21,948 nucleotides of DNA, from assembly GCA_030614245.1 (NCBI GenBank), contig JAUWKK010000006.1:1-21948 (forward strand). Direction: 5' to 3'. A program made the position numbers and the translations under genes. The stretch comes from Planctomycetota bacterium (GTDB taxonomy: Bacteria > Planctomycetota > PUPC01 > JABMSA01 > JAUWKK01). Shown here piece by piece: positions 7,536 through 14,186 of the stretch (position 1 is the stretch's first letter; each line of letters begins with the position of its first letter). The notes under the pieces were generated by a model. It did no database searches and was not told the origin of the DNA. It worked only from the letters and a program-made list of their open reading frames with translations.

Positions 7536-7610
7536 GTGGAGCAGCCTTTCCAGGCCTGCCCGCCTCAGGAGGGCTGCTGATTAATTGGCAGGCTGAAAGC
7601 CTGCCCCACA
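7536..7610 (+). repeat. Double-hairpin repeat (family C) with an internal insertion, upstream of fliL
   Basis: The consensus is interrupted between CCAG and GCTGCTG by 19 extra bases (7556-7574, GCCTGCCCGCCTCAGGAGG) that resemble the short GC-rich palindrome seen elsewhere in the window. It lies upstream of the promoter and downstream of the second motB gene. The insertion length is not a multiple of three, unlike the coding copies. Confidence 0.85.
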
Positions 7611-7640
7611 AGCCGAGCTCAACGGGTGAAACGCTCCCCC

Positions 7641-7673
7641 GTACTGATCACTGCTGACTGCTCACTGATTAAC
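7641..7673. repeat. Heptad repeat fragment after the second motB gene (family A)
   Basis: Short run ACTGATCACTGCTGACTGCTCACTGATTAA without the usual core, ending a few bases from the stop of the upstream gene. Confidence 0.65.
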
Positions 7674-7679
7674 CGGAAT

Positions 7680-8414
7680 CTACTCGTCGCAGATAACCAC
7701 GATAATGCGGTCGTTTATCTGCGCGTTGCGTGTGGTGCGCTTTCGGGTGCCAGGGCGGTGGCTGCCGTAGCCGACGGGCATGAGCTGTTCGTCTGGGATG
7801 CCGCCACGTTCGTGGAAGTACTTCGTAATTGCGGGGGCTCGCCTGGCCGAGAGAATCCAGACTTGTCTCTGGTCGGTGGGCGGCTCGACGAAGGAAAAGT
7901 CCGGGGCAACGTATGCTTCGACGGCGATATTGTAAGTGGTGTTGCGGATTCTCTTGAGAATGCTGTCGAGTTCCCGCCGGGCCTGCCAGTCGAGTTCGCT
8001 GCTGCCGGGCTTGAACTTGACGGACGTGGGTATGCGCAGTCTGATCTTCCGGGATCCGAGACTGCTGAGGTTCTCGAGCCTCTTGTCCGGGGCCTTGATC
8101 ACGCGCCTGTCCCCAATACCCTCATTGGCCCGGGCAGGCTCGGTGTCTTCCTTCCTGATGCTGTAGACGGGACGGCTTACTCCGAAAGTGAAAGCGTTAC
8201 GGGTTCCCCTGAGCAGCCCCGGCAGTCCGAAGGCTTCGAGTTCCCGGACGAATGACCCGGTTCCGGCGGCGATGAAACCGGCCTCCTTCTCTTCAGCCAT
8301 AGTGCACATGAGAATGAAGAAACTGAGGAGGATCGTCCAGAGTGCGCTCATCGAGACGATATACGCCGGTGCGCCATTCTTCTTAGGCTCGGGCGGTTCC
8401 GGTCTTGGCGGCAT
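7680..8414 (-). CDS. MotB-like OmpA-domain protein lacking the membrane aspartate
   Basis: The gene encodes 244 residues from the ATG at 8414, chosen because GAGGAAAGGA precedes it. A longer frame to 8456 would start inside a repeat. The layout is MotB-like: a short proline-rich cytoplasmic tail, one membrane helix at about 18-38, and an OmpA-like domain at about 125-240 with LSARRA at 188-193 and VGYGSHRPG. Alignment with the neighbouring MotB (PAWMLTYADSMS against PAYIVSMSALWT) puts Ala24 where the proton-binding Asp should be, and the HTD of the peptidoglycan site is YVA. It may be an accessory stator subunit pairing with MotB. It cannot conduct protons alone in the usual way. The exact role is unknown. 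Confidence 0.85.
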   Translation of the reverse strand: MPPRPEPPEPKKNGAPAYIVSMSALWTILLSFFILMCTMAEEKEAGFIAAGTGSFVRELEAFGLPGLLRGTRNAFTFGVSRPVYSIRKEDTEPARANEGIGDRRVIKAPDKRLENLSSLGSRKIRLRIPTSVKFKPGSSELDWQARRELDSILKRIRNTTYNIAVEAYVAPDFSFVEPPTDQRQVWILSARRAPAITKYFHERGGIPDEQLMPVGYGSHRPGTRKRTTRNAQINDRIIVVICDE

Positions 8415-8437
8415 GACGTTCGTCCTTTCCTCTCTTA

Positions 8438-8538
8438 TGAAACCGCGGATAAACACAGATAGTAATTCTTAATAATCAGCGTTCATCAGCCTGCCTGTCG
8501 GCAGGGAGGCAGGCAGGCAGGCGTTCATCTGTGGTTGC
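8438..8538 (+). repeat. Palindromic repeat (family B) between the two motB genes
   Basis: ATGAAACCGCGGATAAACAC at one end and GTTCATCTGTGGTTGCC at the other, with TTCTTAATAATCAGC in the middle. It is split by a GC-rich insertion at about 8490-8521 (CCTGCCTGTCGGCAGGGAGG and further GCAG units) between the two halves of the AGCGTTCATC unit. Confidence 0.88.
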
Positions 8539-8553
8539 CTCTCCGTCTGGCGA

Positions 8554-9315
8554 TCAGCGTGTGTATTTCAAGAGCGTGATCTCGAGTCGCCGGTTGCGCC
8601 TGCGTGCAGCGGCGGTCTTCTTCCGGTCGAAAGGATTCAGCCCGCCTGAGGCAATAATGCCGATTCTTTCGAGGGTGATCCTCTTGGTCGGGTCGTCCAT
8701 TGAACTGAAGTTCTCGAAGAACCATGCGATAGTGGTGGCCTGAGCGAGAGAGAGTTCGATGTCGGCCGTTCCGCCGGGCCCGCCCGGCAGGCTTCCATCA
8801 GTGTGTGCTGCAATCTCGATGTCGTTCGGCAGATATCGGATCACGCTTGCGACCGCAGCGATTTCACTGCGGCCGGTGTCCGACAGCATGGCGGTCGGCC
8901 CGTCGAAAACCCTATCGGAAGGCAGCCGTATGACGAAGCCCTTGCGTCCTGTAACGACGGTGACGGCAGTGCCTTCGAATCTCTCCTTGATGCGGACATG
9001 GATCGGCATTATCTTGCGCGTGACCGGGCCGAGATCAGACGGCCCTTCCGGTCCACGTGCCGAAACACGTCCGAGATCGGCAATACGCTCCTCGACAATC
9101 GAAGGTACGCTGTCGACTGTACCGCCGGGCAGCTCGCCCAGCGCACCGGCCAGCCCACCTGCGGCCGTCTGGAAATCCTCTTCATTTGTCGTCGAGAATG
9201 TCAGCAGGAGCACGAAGAACGTGAGCAGGAGCGACATTGAGTCGGCATAAGTCAGCATCCACGCGGGTACGGGCATCGGGCCGCTGGTTTCAGGGGGCTT
9301 TCGTTCGCGCGCCAT
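8554..9315 (-). CDS. motB: Stator protein MotB
   Basis: MotB anchors the MotA channel to peptidoglycan and carries the ion-binding aspartate. The 253-residue protein has the canonical PAWMLTYADSMSLLLTFFVLL membrane segment with Asp25. A plug/linker region follows, then an OmpA-like domain (about 115-250) with HTD at 171-173 and the closing ARRRNRRLEITLL. The usual LSxxRA motif reads LSLAQA at 188-193, so the arginine expected to bind diaminopimelate is Gln192. The ATG at 9315 follows GAGAGGAC. It sits between motA and a second motB-like gene that retains that arginine but lacks the aspartate. Confidence 0.94.
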   Translation of the reverse strand: MARERKPPETSGPMPVPAWMLTYADSMSLLLTFFVLLLTFSTTNEEDFQTAAGGLAGALGELPGGTVDSVPSIVEERIADLGRVSARGPEGPSDLGPVTRKIMPIHVRIKERFEGTAVTVVTGRKGFVIRLPSDRVFDGPTAMLSDTGRSEIAAVASVIRYLPNDIEIAAHTDGSLPGGPGGTADIELSLAQATTIAWFFENFSSMDDPTKRITLERIGIIASGGLNPFDRKKTAAARRRNRRLEITLLKYTR

Positions 9316-9356
9316 CTTGTCTCTGTCCTCTCTCCCGCATGGGCTGCGGCTGCCTC

Positions 9357-9451
9357 ATTCAGTGTTCAGTATTCAGTGAACAGTGGTCAGTATCATCATT
9401 CTTCACTGCTTACTACTTACCGCTTACTGCTTACTGCTTACTGGCTACTGC
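9357..9451. repeat. Heptad repeat block between motB and motA (family A)
   Basis: CAGTGTT/CAGTATT/CAGTGAA/CAGTGGT units, core TATCATCATTCTTC at 9391-9404, then a long right arm of ACTGCTT/ACTACTT/ACCGCTT units. Confidence 0.87.
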
Positions 9452-9458
9452 CCTACCG

Positions 9459-10235
9459 CTATCCTGCAGCTTCCTTCTCCATTGATGCCCTGACGGCCGG
9501 CGATACGAACGCCTTGAGTTTCTCTTTGATGGTATTGGGGTTGTCGCCGGACTGTATGGCGATGATACCTTCGATGATGATGTTCTTGACCATCAGTTCC
9601 TCCTTGCTTCGGGCTTCGAGCTTCCCGGCGAGCGGGAGGAAGAGGACGTTTGCCATGAATGCGCCGTAGAACGTGGTGAGCAGGGCAGTTGCCATGCCGG
9701 CGCCGATCTCGCTGGGGTCGTTGAGGTTCTGGAGCATAGCGACGAGCCCGACGAGGGTGCCGATCATGCCGAATGCCGGGGCGAAGGCGCCCATCTGGTC
9801 CATGATCTGTTTGCCCTGGGCGTGCCTGCCGGTGAGTGCGTCCACCTCGATGGAGAGGATATCCCTGACGATCTCGGGGGATGTTCCGTCGATGACAAGC
9901 TGAATGCCCCTGAGGAGGAACGGGTCCTGCAGGTCGGCCAGTTTATCTTCGAGGGCGAGGAGCCCTTCACGGCGAGCCACCTGGGCGAACTCGGCGATCC
10001 TGGTGATCTCCGCCTGCGGCTCGATCGGCTTCACGAAGACCGTCTTCTTGATGATGCCGAAGACTCCGAGCACCTTTGCCAGGGGATAGTTTATGAGCAC
10101 GGCAGCGAGGGTGCCGCCGATGGTGATCATCATGGACGGCACGTGCATGAAGGACCCGAGGCCGGCGCCGGAGACGATGGCCATCAGTATGAGACCGTTG
10201 CCCAGTACGATCCCGATCACTGTTGCAATATCCAT
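9459..10235 (-). CDS. motA: Stator protein MotA
   Basis: MotA forms the pentameric ion channel that contacts FliG. The 258-residue protein has four hydrophobic segments: about 5-25 and 32-50 near the N-terminus, and 150-172 and 185-205 after the cytoplasmic loop. It carries the signature MGAFAPAFGMIGTLVGLVAML and the charged cytoplasmic loop. An AAAGGA box precedes the ATG at 10235. Length and spacing fit the compact MotA class found next to flbD in many phyla. Which ion it uses cannot be told from sequence alone. Confidence 0.96.
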   Translation of the reverse strand: MDIATVIGIVLGNGLILMAIVSGAGLGSFMHVPSMMITIGGTLAAVLINYPLAKVLGVFGIIKKTVFVKPIEPQAEITRIAEFAQVARREGLLALEDKLADLQDPFLLRGIQLVIDGTSPEIVRDILSIEVDALTGRHAQGKQIMDQMGAFAPAFGMIGTLVGLVAMLQNLNDPSEIGAGMATALLTTFYGAFMANVLFLPLAGKLEARSKEELMVKNIIIEGIIAIQSGDNPNTIKEKLKAFVSPAVRASMEKEAAG

Positions 10236-10280
10236 GACTTATCCTTTCTGCCCGCGATTCCGGCGGGTCTGCAGCCGGCG

Positions 10281-10352
10281 GATGAAACCGCCGATAAACA
10301 CAGATGGCAGTTCTTAATAATCAGCGTTCATCAGCGTTCATCTGTGGTTGCC
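10281..10352 (+). repeat. Palindromic repeat (family B) overlapping the flbD end
   Basis: GATGAAACCGCCGATAAACA, TTCTTAATAATC, two AGCGTTCATC units and TGTGGTTGCC. On the minus strand it reads CAACCACAGATGAACGCTGA, which encodes the last residues and the stop of flbD. Confidence 0.9.
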
Positions 10353-10536
10353 TTTCTTGGCGGATTGCGGTCTGGTATGCGACGGCGCGGCTGACCACTT
10401 CATCAACGCTGTCGCTGCTGATGATCTTGCGCCCGGTAGTGAGCGTGATGATCGTGTCGGGCGCAGCCTCGATCGCCTCGATCAGCTCTGCATTAATTAT
10501 CATCTCGGTCCGGTTCAGCAGTTTCACACGAATCAT
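10321..10536 (-). CDS. flbD: FlbD/SwrD-family small flagellar protein
   Basis: A small cytoplasmic protein of the flagellar FlbD family (SwrD in Bacillus, linked there to motor power). This family is unrelated to the Caulobacter regulator of the same name. The first 60 residues match well: MIRVKLLNRTEMIINAELIE, then TIITLTTGRKIISSDSVDEV. The family usually ends at about this point. Here the last ten residues (RQPQMNADER) and the stop are encoded by a family B repeat. The ATG at 10536 follows AGAGGA. It lies directly upstream of motA, its usual neighbour. Confidence 0.92.
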   Translation of the reverse strand: MIRVKLLNRTEMIINAELIEAIEAAPDTIITLTTGRKIISSDSVDEVVSRAVAYQTAIRQERQPQMNADER

Positions 10537-10550
10537 GGCTTGTGTCCTCT

Positions 10551-10624
10551 GTGGTCAGTGGTCAGTCGGATTCAATGGCGATATACTGCTTACTGATCAC
10601 TGGCTACTGATTACTGATTACTAT
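10551..10624. repeat. Heptad repeat block, variant core, between flbD and motE (family A)
   Basis: CAGTGGTCAGT leads into a different core, CGGATTCAATGGCGATATA, then ACTGCTTACTGATC-type units ending in TTACTATTC. The same variant core and end occur at 15221-15270. It supplies the TAG stop of the motE-like gene. Confidence 0.85.
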
Positions 10625-11280
10625 TCCTCTGGTTCAGCGGCCTTCTCCTGGAGCGTCTTGAAGTGCTTCAGCAATTCGGCCACTTTAGCGGGGCTCTGGA
10701 TCTCTTCGAGTATAGGAGCACTCTTCTTCTCGGCCATGTAGAAGAGTATCTTTGCAGCATCGAGCGCATCCAGCGAGTTGAGCTGCTTGGCCGCGTGCGT
10801 TGCTTCCATTGCGGAATAGACCGTTGCACATTTCTGTAGTGCCTCCGCTTCCACCTTGTCGATCTGCACGAGGCTCTTCGCGAGAGCGGTCTCCCTCTTC
10901 ACCAAGTCGGCCTGAAGTGCTTCGATTTCGGCTCTGACGCGGTCGATGGTCTCCTTTTCCGCTTCGATCTCCTTGCGGCAGGTCTTGAAGCGTTCCTCGC
11001 GCTGGAGCAGGGCCGCTTCGCGCACCTTGTACAGCCTATCGGTCTTTTTGATATCATCGACGAGTGCATCGAGTTCAGAAATGCGCATCCTCCTCAGGGG
11101 CGAAGCCGGTAATGGAGACTGCTGCGCGACGGGCGTGAACATATCTCCGCTCGGGGATTTCTTTAGTGCTGGGAATCCAGCCAATGCCTCTCCCAGACGG
11201 CCCTGGACGGCCAGCGTTATCGCGATTGCCGCGATGAAAGCCAGCAGCGCGGCGCCCGGGATCATCAGTTTCTTAATCAT
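10621..11280 (-). CDS. motE: MotE-like flagellar protein with coiled coil
   Basis: The 219-residue protein has an N-terminal membrane helix (about 6-27), a linker, a charged coiled coil (about 70-145) and a C-terminal MgtE-N-like helical domain (LNSLDALDAAKILFYMAEKKSAPILEEI). This architecture and the place directly after fliJ match the MotE/COG3334 family, whose members assist stator or flagellar assembly; the name comes from a chaperone for MotC in rhizobia. The exact role here is not proved. The ATG at 11280 follows AGAGGACA. The TAG stop sits at the edge of a heptad block in the sequence GAATAGTAA, as it does for fliF. Confidence 0.8.
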   Translation of the reverse strand: MIKKLMIPGAALLAFIAAIAITLAVQGRLGEALAGFPALKKSPSGDMFTPVAQQSPLPASPLRRMRISELDALVDDIKKTDRLYKVREAALLQREERFKTCRKEIEAEKETIDRVRAEIEALQADLVKRETALAKSLVQIDKVEAEALQKCATVYSAMEATHAAKQLNSLDALDAAKILFYMAEKKSAPILEEIQSPAKVAELLKHFKTLQEKAAEPEE

Positions 11281-11294
11281 GGCCTGTGTCCTCT

Positions 11295-11351
11295 TGTGGA
11301 GCAGCCTTTCCAGGCTGCTGATTGATTGGCAGGCTGAAAGCCTGCCCCACA
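11295..11351 (+). repeat. Double-hairpin repeat (family C) between motE and fliJ
   Basis: A 57-bp consensus-quality copy: TGTGGAGC, TTTCC, AGGCTGCT, GATTGATT linker, GGCAGGCT-GAA-AGCCTGCC and CCCACA. Both inner hairpins have perfect 8-bp stems. It is adjacent to a family B copy. Confidence 0.93.
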
Positions 11352-11375
11352 GCTTGCGAAGCCGACCGTGCTCCG

Positions 11376-11450
11376 CGGATGAAACCGCGGATAAACACAG
11401 ATACCGGTTCTTATTAATCAGCGTTCATCAGCGTTCATCTGTGGTTGCCT
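11376..11450 (+). repeat. Palindromic repeat (family B) overlapping the fliJ end
   Basis: GGATGAAACCGCGGATAAAC, CACAGATACCGGTTCTTA, two AGCGTTCATC units and TGTGGTTGCC. Read on the minus strand it supplies the last residues and TGA of fliJ, in the same frame as at flbD. Confidence 0.9.
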
Positions 11451-11888
11451 TTCTTGTTGGTGTCGAACGCTGCCGATCTCGTCCATTTCCTGCGTTTCCA
11501 TTCGCAACGTCTCGATTCGATGCTCTTCGGCCCGCCGCTCGCGAAGCTTCCCGATCAGCTTCTCGTCCCGCGCCAGAGCGCTGAGAGTTCTGCGTTCGGC
11601 CGAGAGTTTCTCATCGGCATCAGCGACACGGACGTCCTGGCGGTCTATACGGTCCCTGAGCCAGGCGTCGTGTGCCTCGGTCCTGAGTTGCTGTCGCGGG
11701 TCGATCAGTCCGGCCCTTGTCCTTCGAAGGCCATTCTGCATCACTCTGTGCTGTCCCGAGAGCGTGTCCAGCCGATGCCGCTCGGCGCTAAGTTCCTCGA
11801 GAGCCCGAGCGACAACGGTGCTCTGCGCCTCTTTCCGCCGGCGCCGCCAGTTCAGGAGCCTCTCCAAGCGGAACATAAATCGCTTCAT
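11418..11888 (-). CDS. fliJ: Flagellar export protein FliJ
   Basis: FliJ is the coiled-coil stalk of the export ATPase. The 156-residue protein is highly charged and helical throughout. It starts MKRFMFRLERLLNWRRRRKE, matching the FliJ N-terminal pattern, and ends with the typical QEMDEIGSVRHQQ. The following ten residues (RQPQMNADER) are encoded by a family B repeat, identical to the FlbD tail. The ATG at 11888 follows GAGGAG. Position after fliI supports the call, since FliJ sequences are weakly conserved. Confidence 0.9.
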   Translation of the reverse strand: MKRFMFRLERLLNWRRRRKEAQSTVVARALEELSAERHRLDTLSGQHRVMQNGLRRTRAGLIDPRQQLRTEAHDAWLRDRIDRQDVRVADADEKLSAERRTLSALARDEKLIGKLRERRAEEHRIETLRMETQEMDEIGSVRHQQERQPQMNADER

Positions 11889-11902
11889 TCGCTACTCTCC
11901 TC

Positions 11903-11984
11903 AGTTCTGTGGCCAGTGTTCAGTGTTCAGTATCATTATTTTTCACTGCTTACTGGTTACTGATAACTGGTTACTGGTTACTGA
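11903..11984. repeat. Heptad repeat block between fliJ and fliI (family A)
   Basis: CAGTGTT units, core TATCATTATTTTTC at 11931-11944, then ACTGCTTACTGGTTACTGAT units. The right arm lies inside the fliI reading frame and encodes its last 13 residues and stop. Confidence 0.88.
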
Positions 11985-13304
11985 ATTCGCGAGCTCGACT
12001 ATATGCTCCCGCGTCTGCCGGAAATCAGCCGCCTCATCCGGGAGCTGCCGAAGGAACTGTTCGAGTCTCGGCGTCAGCTCTATGGCCGTATCGATCTCGG
12101 CATTGCTTCCCGAGACGTAAGCCCCGAGCGAGATCATATCTCGGGCGTCTTCGTAGGCCGCGTATAGCATTCGCAGTTGTCCGGCGGCGGCGTAGTGCTC
12201 GCCGTCGACGACATCGGGCATGCACCGGCTGACACTGCCCAGCACGTCGATGGCCGGGAAATGGTGGCGCATTGCGAGCTTGCGCGAGAGAACGACGTGG
12301 CCGTCAACGGTGGCGCGCATGATGTCTGAGACCGGCTCATCGAGGTCATCACCCTCCACAAGCACGGCGAAGACACCCGTGATGGAGCCGCTGCGGCCCA
12401 TAGCGGAACGCTCCGTCAGTTTTGGCAGGAGTTCGAAGACCGAAGGGGTATACCCTCGCAGTGCCGGCGCCTCGCCGATGGAGAGCCCCAGCTCGCGCTG
12501 CGCCCGGGCGACGCGCGTGATCGAATCGATTGCGAACAGCACGTCCTTGCCCTGGTCGCGGAAGAATTCGGCGATCGTCATGGCCGTGGCGGCCCCCTTC
12601 AGGCGCAGCAGGGAATGCTCATCCGACGTGACGATGACGACCACGGACTTCTTGAGACCTTCGGGGCCGAGGCATTTCTCGATGAATTCCCTCACTTCGC
12701 GTCCGCGCTCGCCGATCAGGGCTATGACGTTGACATCGGCCCGGGAACACCTGGCGATCTGTCCCAGCAGCATGCTCTTACCGACGCCTGCTCCTGAGAA
12801 TATCCCGATCCGCTGGCCCTTTCCGCAGGTGAGGAAGGCGTCAATCGCGCGAATGCCCGTGGGCAAGGGCTCATTGACGCGGCTGCGGCGGAGCGGGTGC
12901 GGCGGCTGGGCGTAGAGAGGCCTGTGCTCGGTCACATCGAGCGGCCCCTTGCCATCTATCGGCTCGCCCAGCCCGCTGATGATCCGGCCAAGCATACCGC
13001 TGCCCACACCGATAGTTATCTCTTCGCCGGTCGGGATGACATCGCTGCCCGGGGAGATGCCGGAAAGGTCACCCAGCGGCATCAGCAGCAGATGATTGTC
13101 TCGGAATCCCACAACCTCGCAGAGCACCGGCTCAGAGCCGTCGGCAGGACAGACCCGGCAGGCGGTGCCAACGCTCGCACTGGGGCCGATACTCTCGACT
13201 ACCAGGCCCACGACGCGGCTGACCTGGCCGCGATGCTTCACCAGGACGGCGCTGTTCGCCAGGTTGACGCATGAATCGATCTTCTTTGTCAGGCTCGTGG
13301 TCAT
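11943..13304 (-). CDS. fliI: Flagellar export ATPase FliI
   Basis: FliI is the hexameric F1-beta-like ATPase of the flagellar export apparatus. The 453-residue protein has the Walker A loop SGAGVGKS at 170-177, the IALIGERGREVREF segment, the Walker B-type VLFAIDSITRVARAQRE, and the PAIDVLGSVS signature. Typical homologues end near the HIVELAN segment. Here 13 more residues (SVTSNQLSVTSKQ) follow and come from the right arm of a heptad repeat, whose TGA is the stop. The ATG at 13304 has only a weak GGCAGG box. The downstream neighbour fliJ fits. Confidence 0.97.
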   Translation of the reverse strand: MTTSLTKKIDSCVNLANSAVLVKHRGQVSRVVGLVVESIGPSASVGTACRVCPADGSEPVLCEVVGFRDNHLLLMPLGDLSGISPGSDVIPTGEEITIGVGSGMLGRIISGLGEPIDGKGPLDVTEHRPLYAQPPHPLRRSRVNEPLPTGIRAIDAFLTCGKGQRIGIFSGAGVGKSMLLGQIARCSRADVNVIALIGERGREVREFIEKCLGPEGLKKSVVVIVTSDEHSLLRLKGAATAMTIAEFFRDQGKDVLFAIDSITRVARAQRELGLSIGEAPALRGYTPSVFELLPKLTERSAMGRSGSITGVFAVLVEGDDLDEPVSDIMRATVDGHVVLSRKLAMRHHFPAIDVLGSVSRCMPDVVDGEHYAAAGQLRMLYAAYEDARDMISLGAYVSGSNAEIDTAIELTPRLEQFLRQLPDEAADFRQTREHIVELANSVTSNQLSVTSKQ

Positions 13305-13321
13305 TCTGCCTGCCCTGCTAT

Positions 13322-13383
13322 TGTGGAGCAGCCTTTCCAGGCTGCTGATTGATTAAATTGGCGGGCTGAAAGCCTGCCCCACA
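13322..13383 (+). repeat. Double-hairpin repeat (family C) at the fliH end
   Basis: TGTGGAGCAGCCTTTCCAGG to AGCCTGCCCCACA with five extra bases in the linker (GATTAAATTG), giving 62 bp. The extra bases create the fliH TAA stop, so only half of the element is translated. Confidence 0.9.
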
Positions 13384-14072
13384 CATGAGTCGCGTTCGGT
13401 CGTTTCAATATCTTCAGCGAGATGTTCGGCATCTGCAACCATCGAGGTTGCAACGGTTTCCGGCCTATCATGGGCTTCCTGTGTCAGCGCCTGAACCATT
13501 CTCGCCCAGCGCGTATCGATAGTGGCGTCGATGGTTCCGAGTCTCGTGGCGGCGATGCATCCGCCTCTTTCGAGTGACGGGTCGGAAGCGATCTCAATGC
13601 CCTGGTCTGCAATCTCTCCGCCGAGCGCCTGGCCCATGATGGCGCGGTCGTCGGGGTTCACTCTAATGCGAATGAGGTCGGATGAGGTTACGTTCTGCAT
13701 TATTTCCCTGACGGCGGCTCTGGTGAGGGCGTCGGAGTCATCGGATTCTCGAATCATGAGCCGAGCGGCGACAGCCAGGGCCAGTCGCACGGCTTCGGTC
13801 TCGACCTGCTCGCGGCACCGCTTGAGTTCGGTTGCGGCGGCGGTGAGGCTCCGGGCGAGGTTGGGAAGTTGCTCGCGTTCGTGTTGCCTTTCAGCTTCGG
13901 CCTGCTGTGCTCTCTGGAGTTGGGTCTGTTCGATCTGCTCCAGGCGCTTGCGATGTTCTTTGGTTGCTCTGGCTCCTGTCAGCGGGTGAGCTTCGACGCC
14001 GAAGCGGCACGCGCCCTCGTCCAGGAGAAACGATCCCTTGATCGGCGGTGCGCTCAGTACCATTCTCAGCAT
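13353..14072 (-). CDS. fliH: Flagellar export ATPase regulator FliH
   Basis: FliH binds FliI and FliN and tethers the export ATPase to the C ring. The 239-residue protein has a long charged, Gln/Glu-rich coiled coil (about 35-100) and a C-terminal domain with the family pattern IEIASDPSLERGGCIAATRLGTIDATIDTRWARMVQAL. The last nine residues (VGQAFSPPI) and stop come from a family C repeat. Two ATGs are possible (14072 and 14063), neither with a strong ribosome-binding site. The sequence ATGGTCTGAT just upstream duplicates the end of fliG across a heptad block. Confidence 0.92.
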   Translation of the reverse strand: MLRMVLSAPPIKGSFLLDEGACRFGVEAHPLTGARATKEHRKRLEQIEQTQLQRAQQAEAERQHEREQLPNLARSLTAAATELKRCREQVETEAVRLALAVAARLMIRESDDSDALTRAAVREIMQNVTSSDLIRIRVNPDDRAIMGQALGGEIADQGIEIASDPSLERGGCIAATRLGTIDATIDTRWARMVQALTQEAHDRPETVATSMVADAEHLAEDIETTERDSCVGQAFSPPI

Positions 14073-14080
14073 CAGACCAT

Positions 14081-14185
14081 CCCAGTGTTCTGTCTTCAGT
14101 GTTCAGTGTTCAGTGGCCAGTGTTCAGTAGTTAGTATCATCGTTCTGTCTTCACTGCTTACTGATAACTGATAACTGTTCACTGG
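14081..14185. repeat. Heptad repeat block between fliG and fliH, flanked by a 10-bp direct repeat (family A)
   Basis: CAGTGTT-type units, core TATCATCGTTCTGT at 14135-14148, right arm ACTGCTTACTGATAACTGAT. The perfect direct repeat ATCAGACCAT lies at 14071-14080 and 14186-14195, exactly bracketing the block. This looks like a target-site duplication. Confidence 0.88.
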
Positions 14186-14186
14186 A

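Noticed and set aside
8415..8456. Longer start for the second motB gene and the similar one for flrB (21443-21463)
   Set aside because: Both extensions are translations of family B repeat ends (MFI-GF type), and in the second motB gene the inner ATG has a clear ribosome-binding site.
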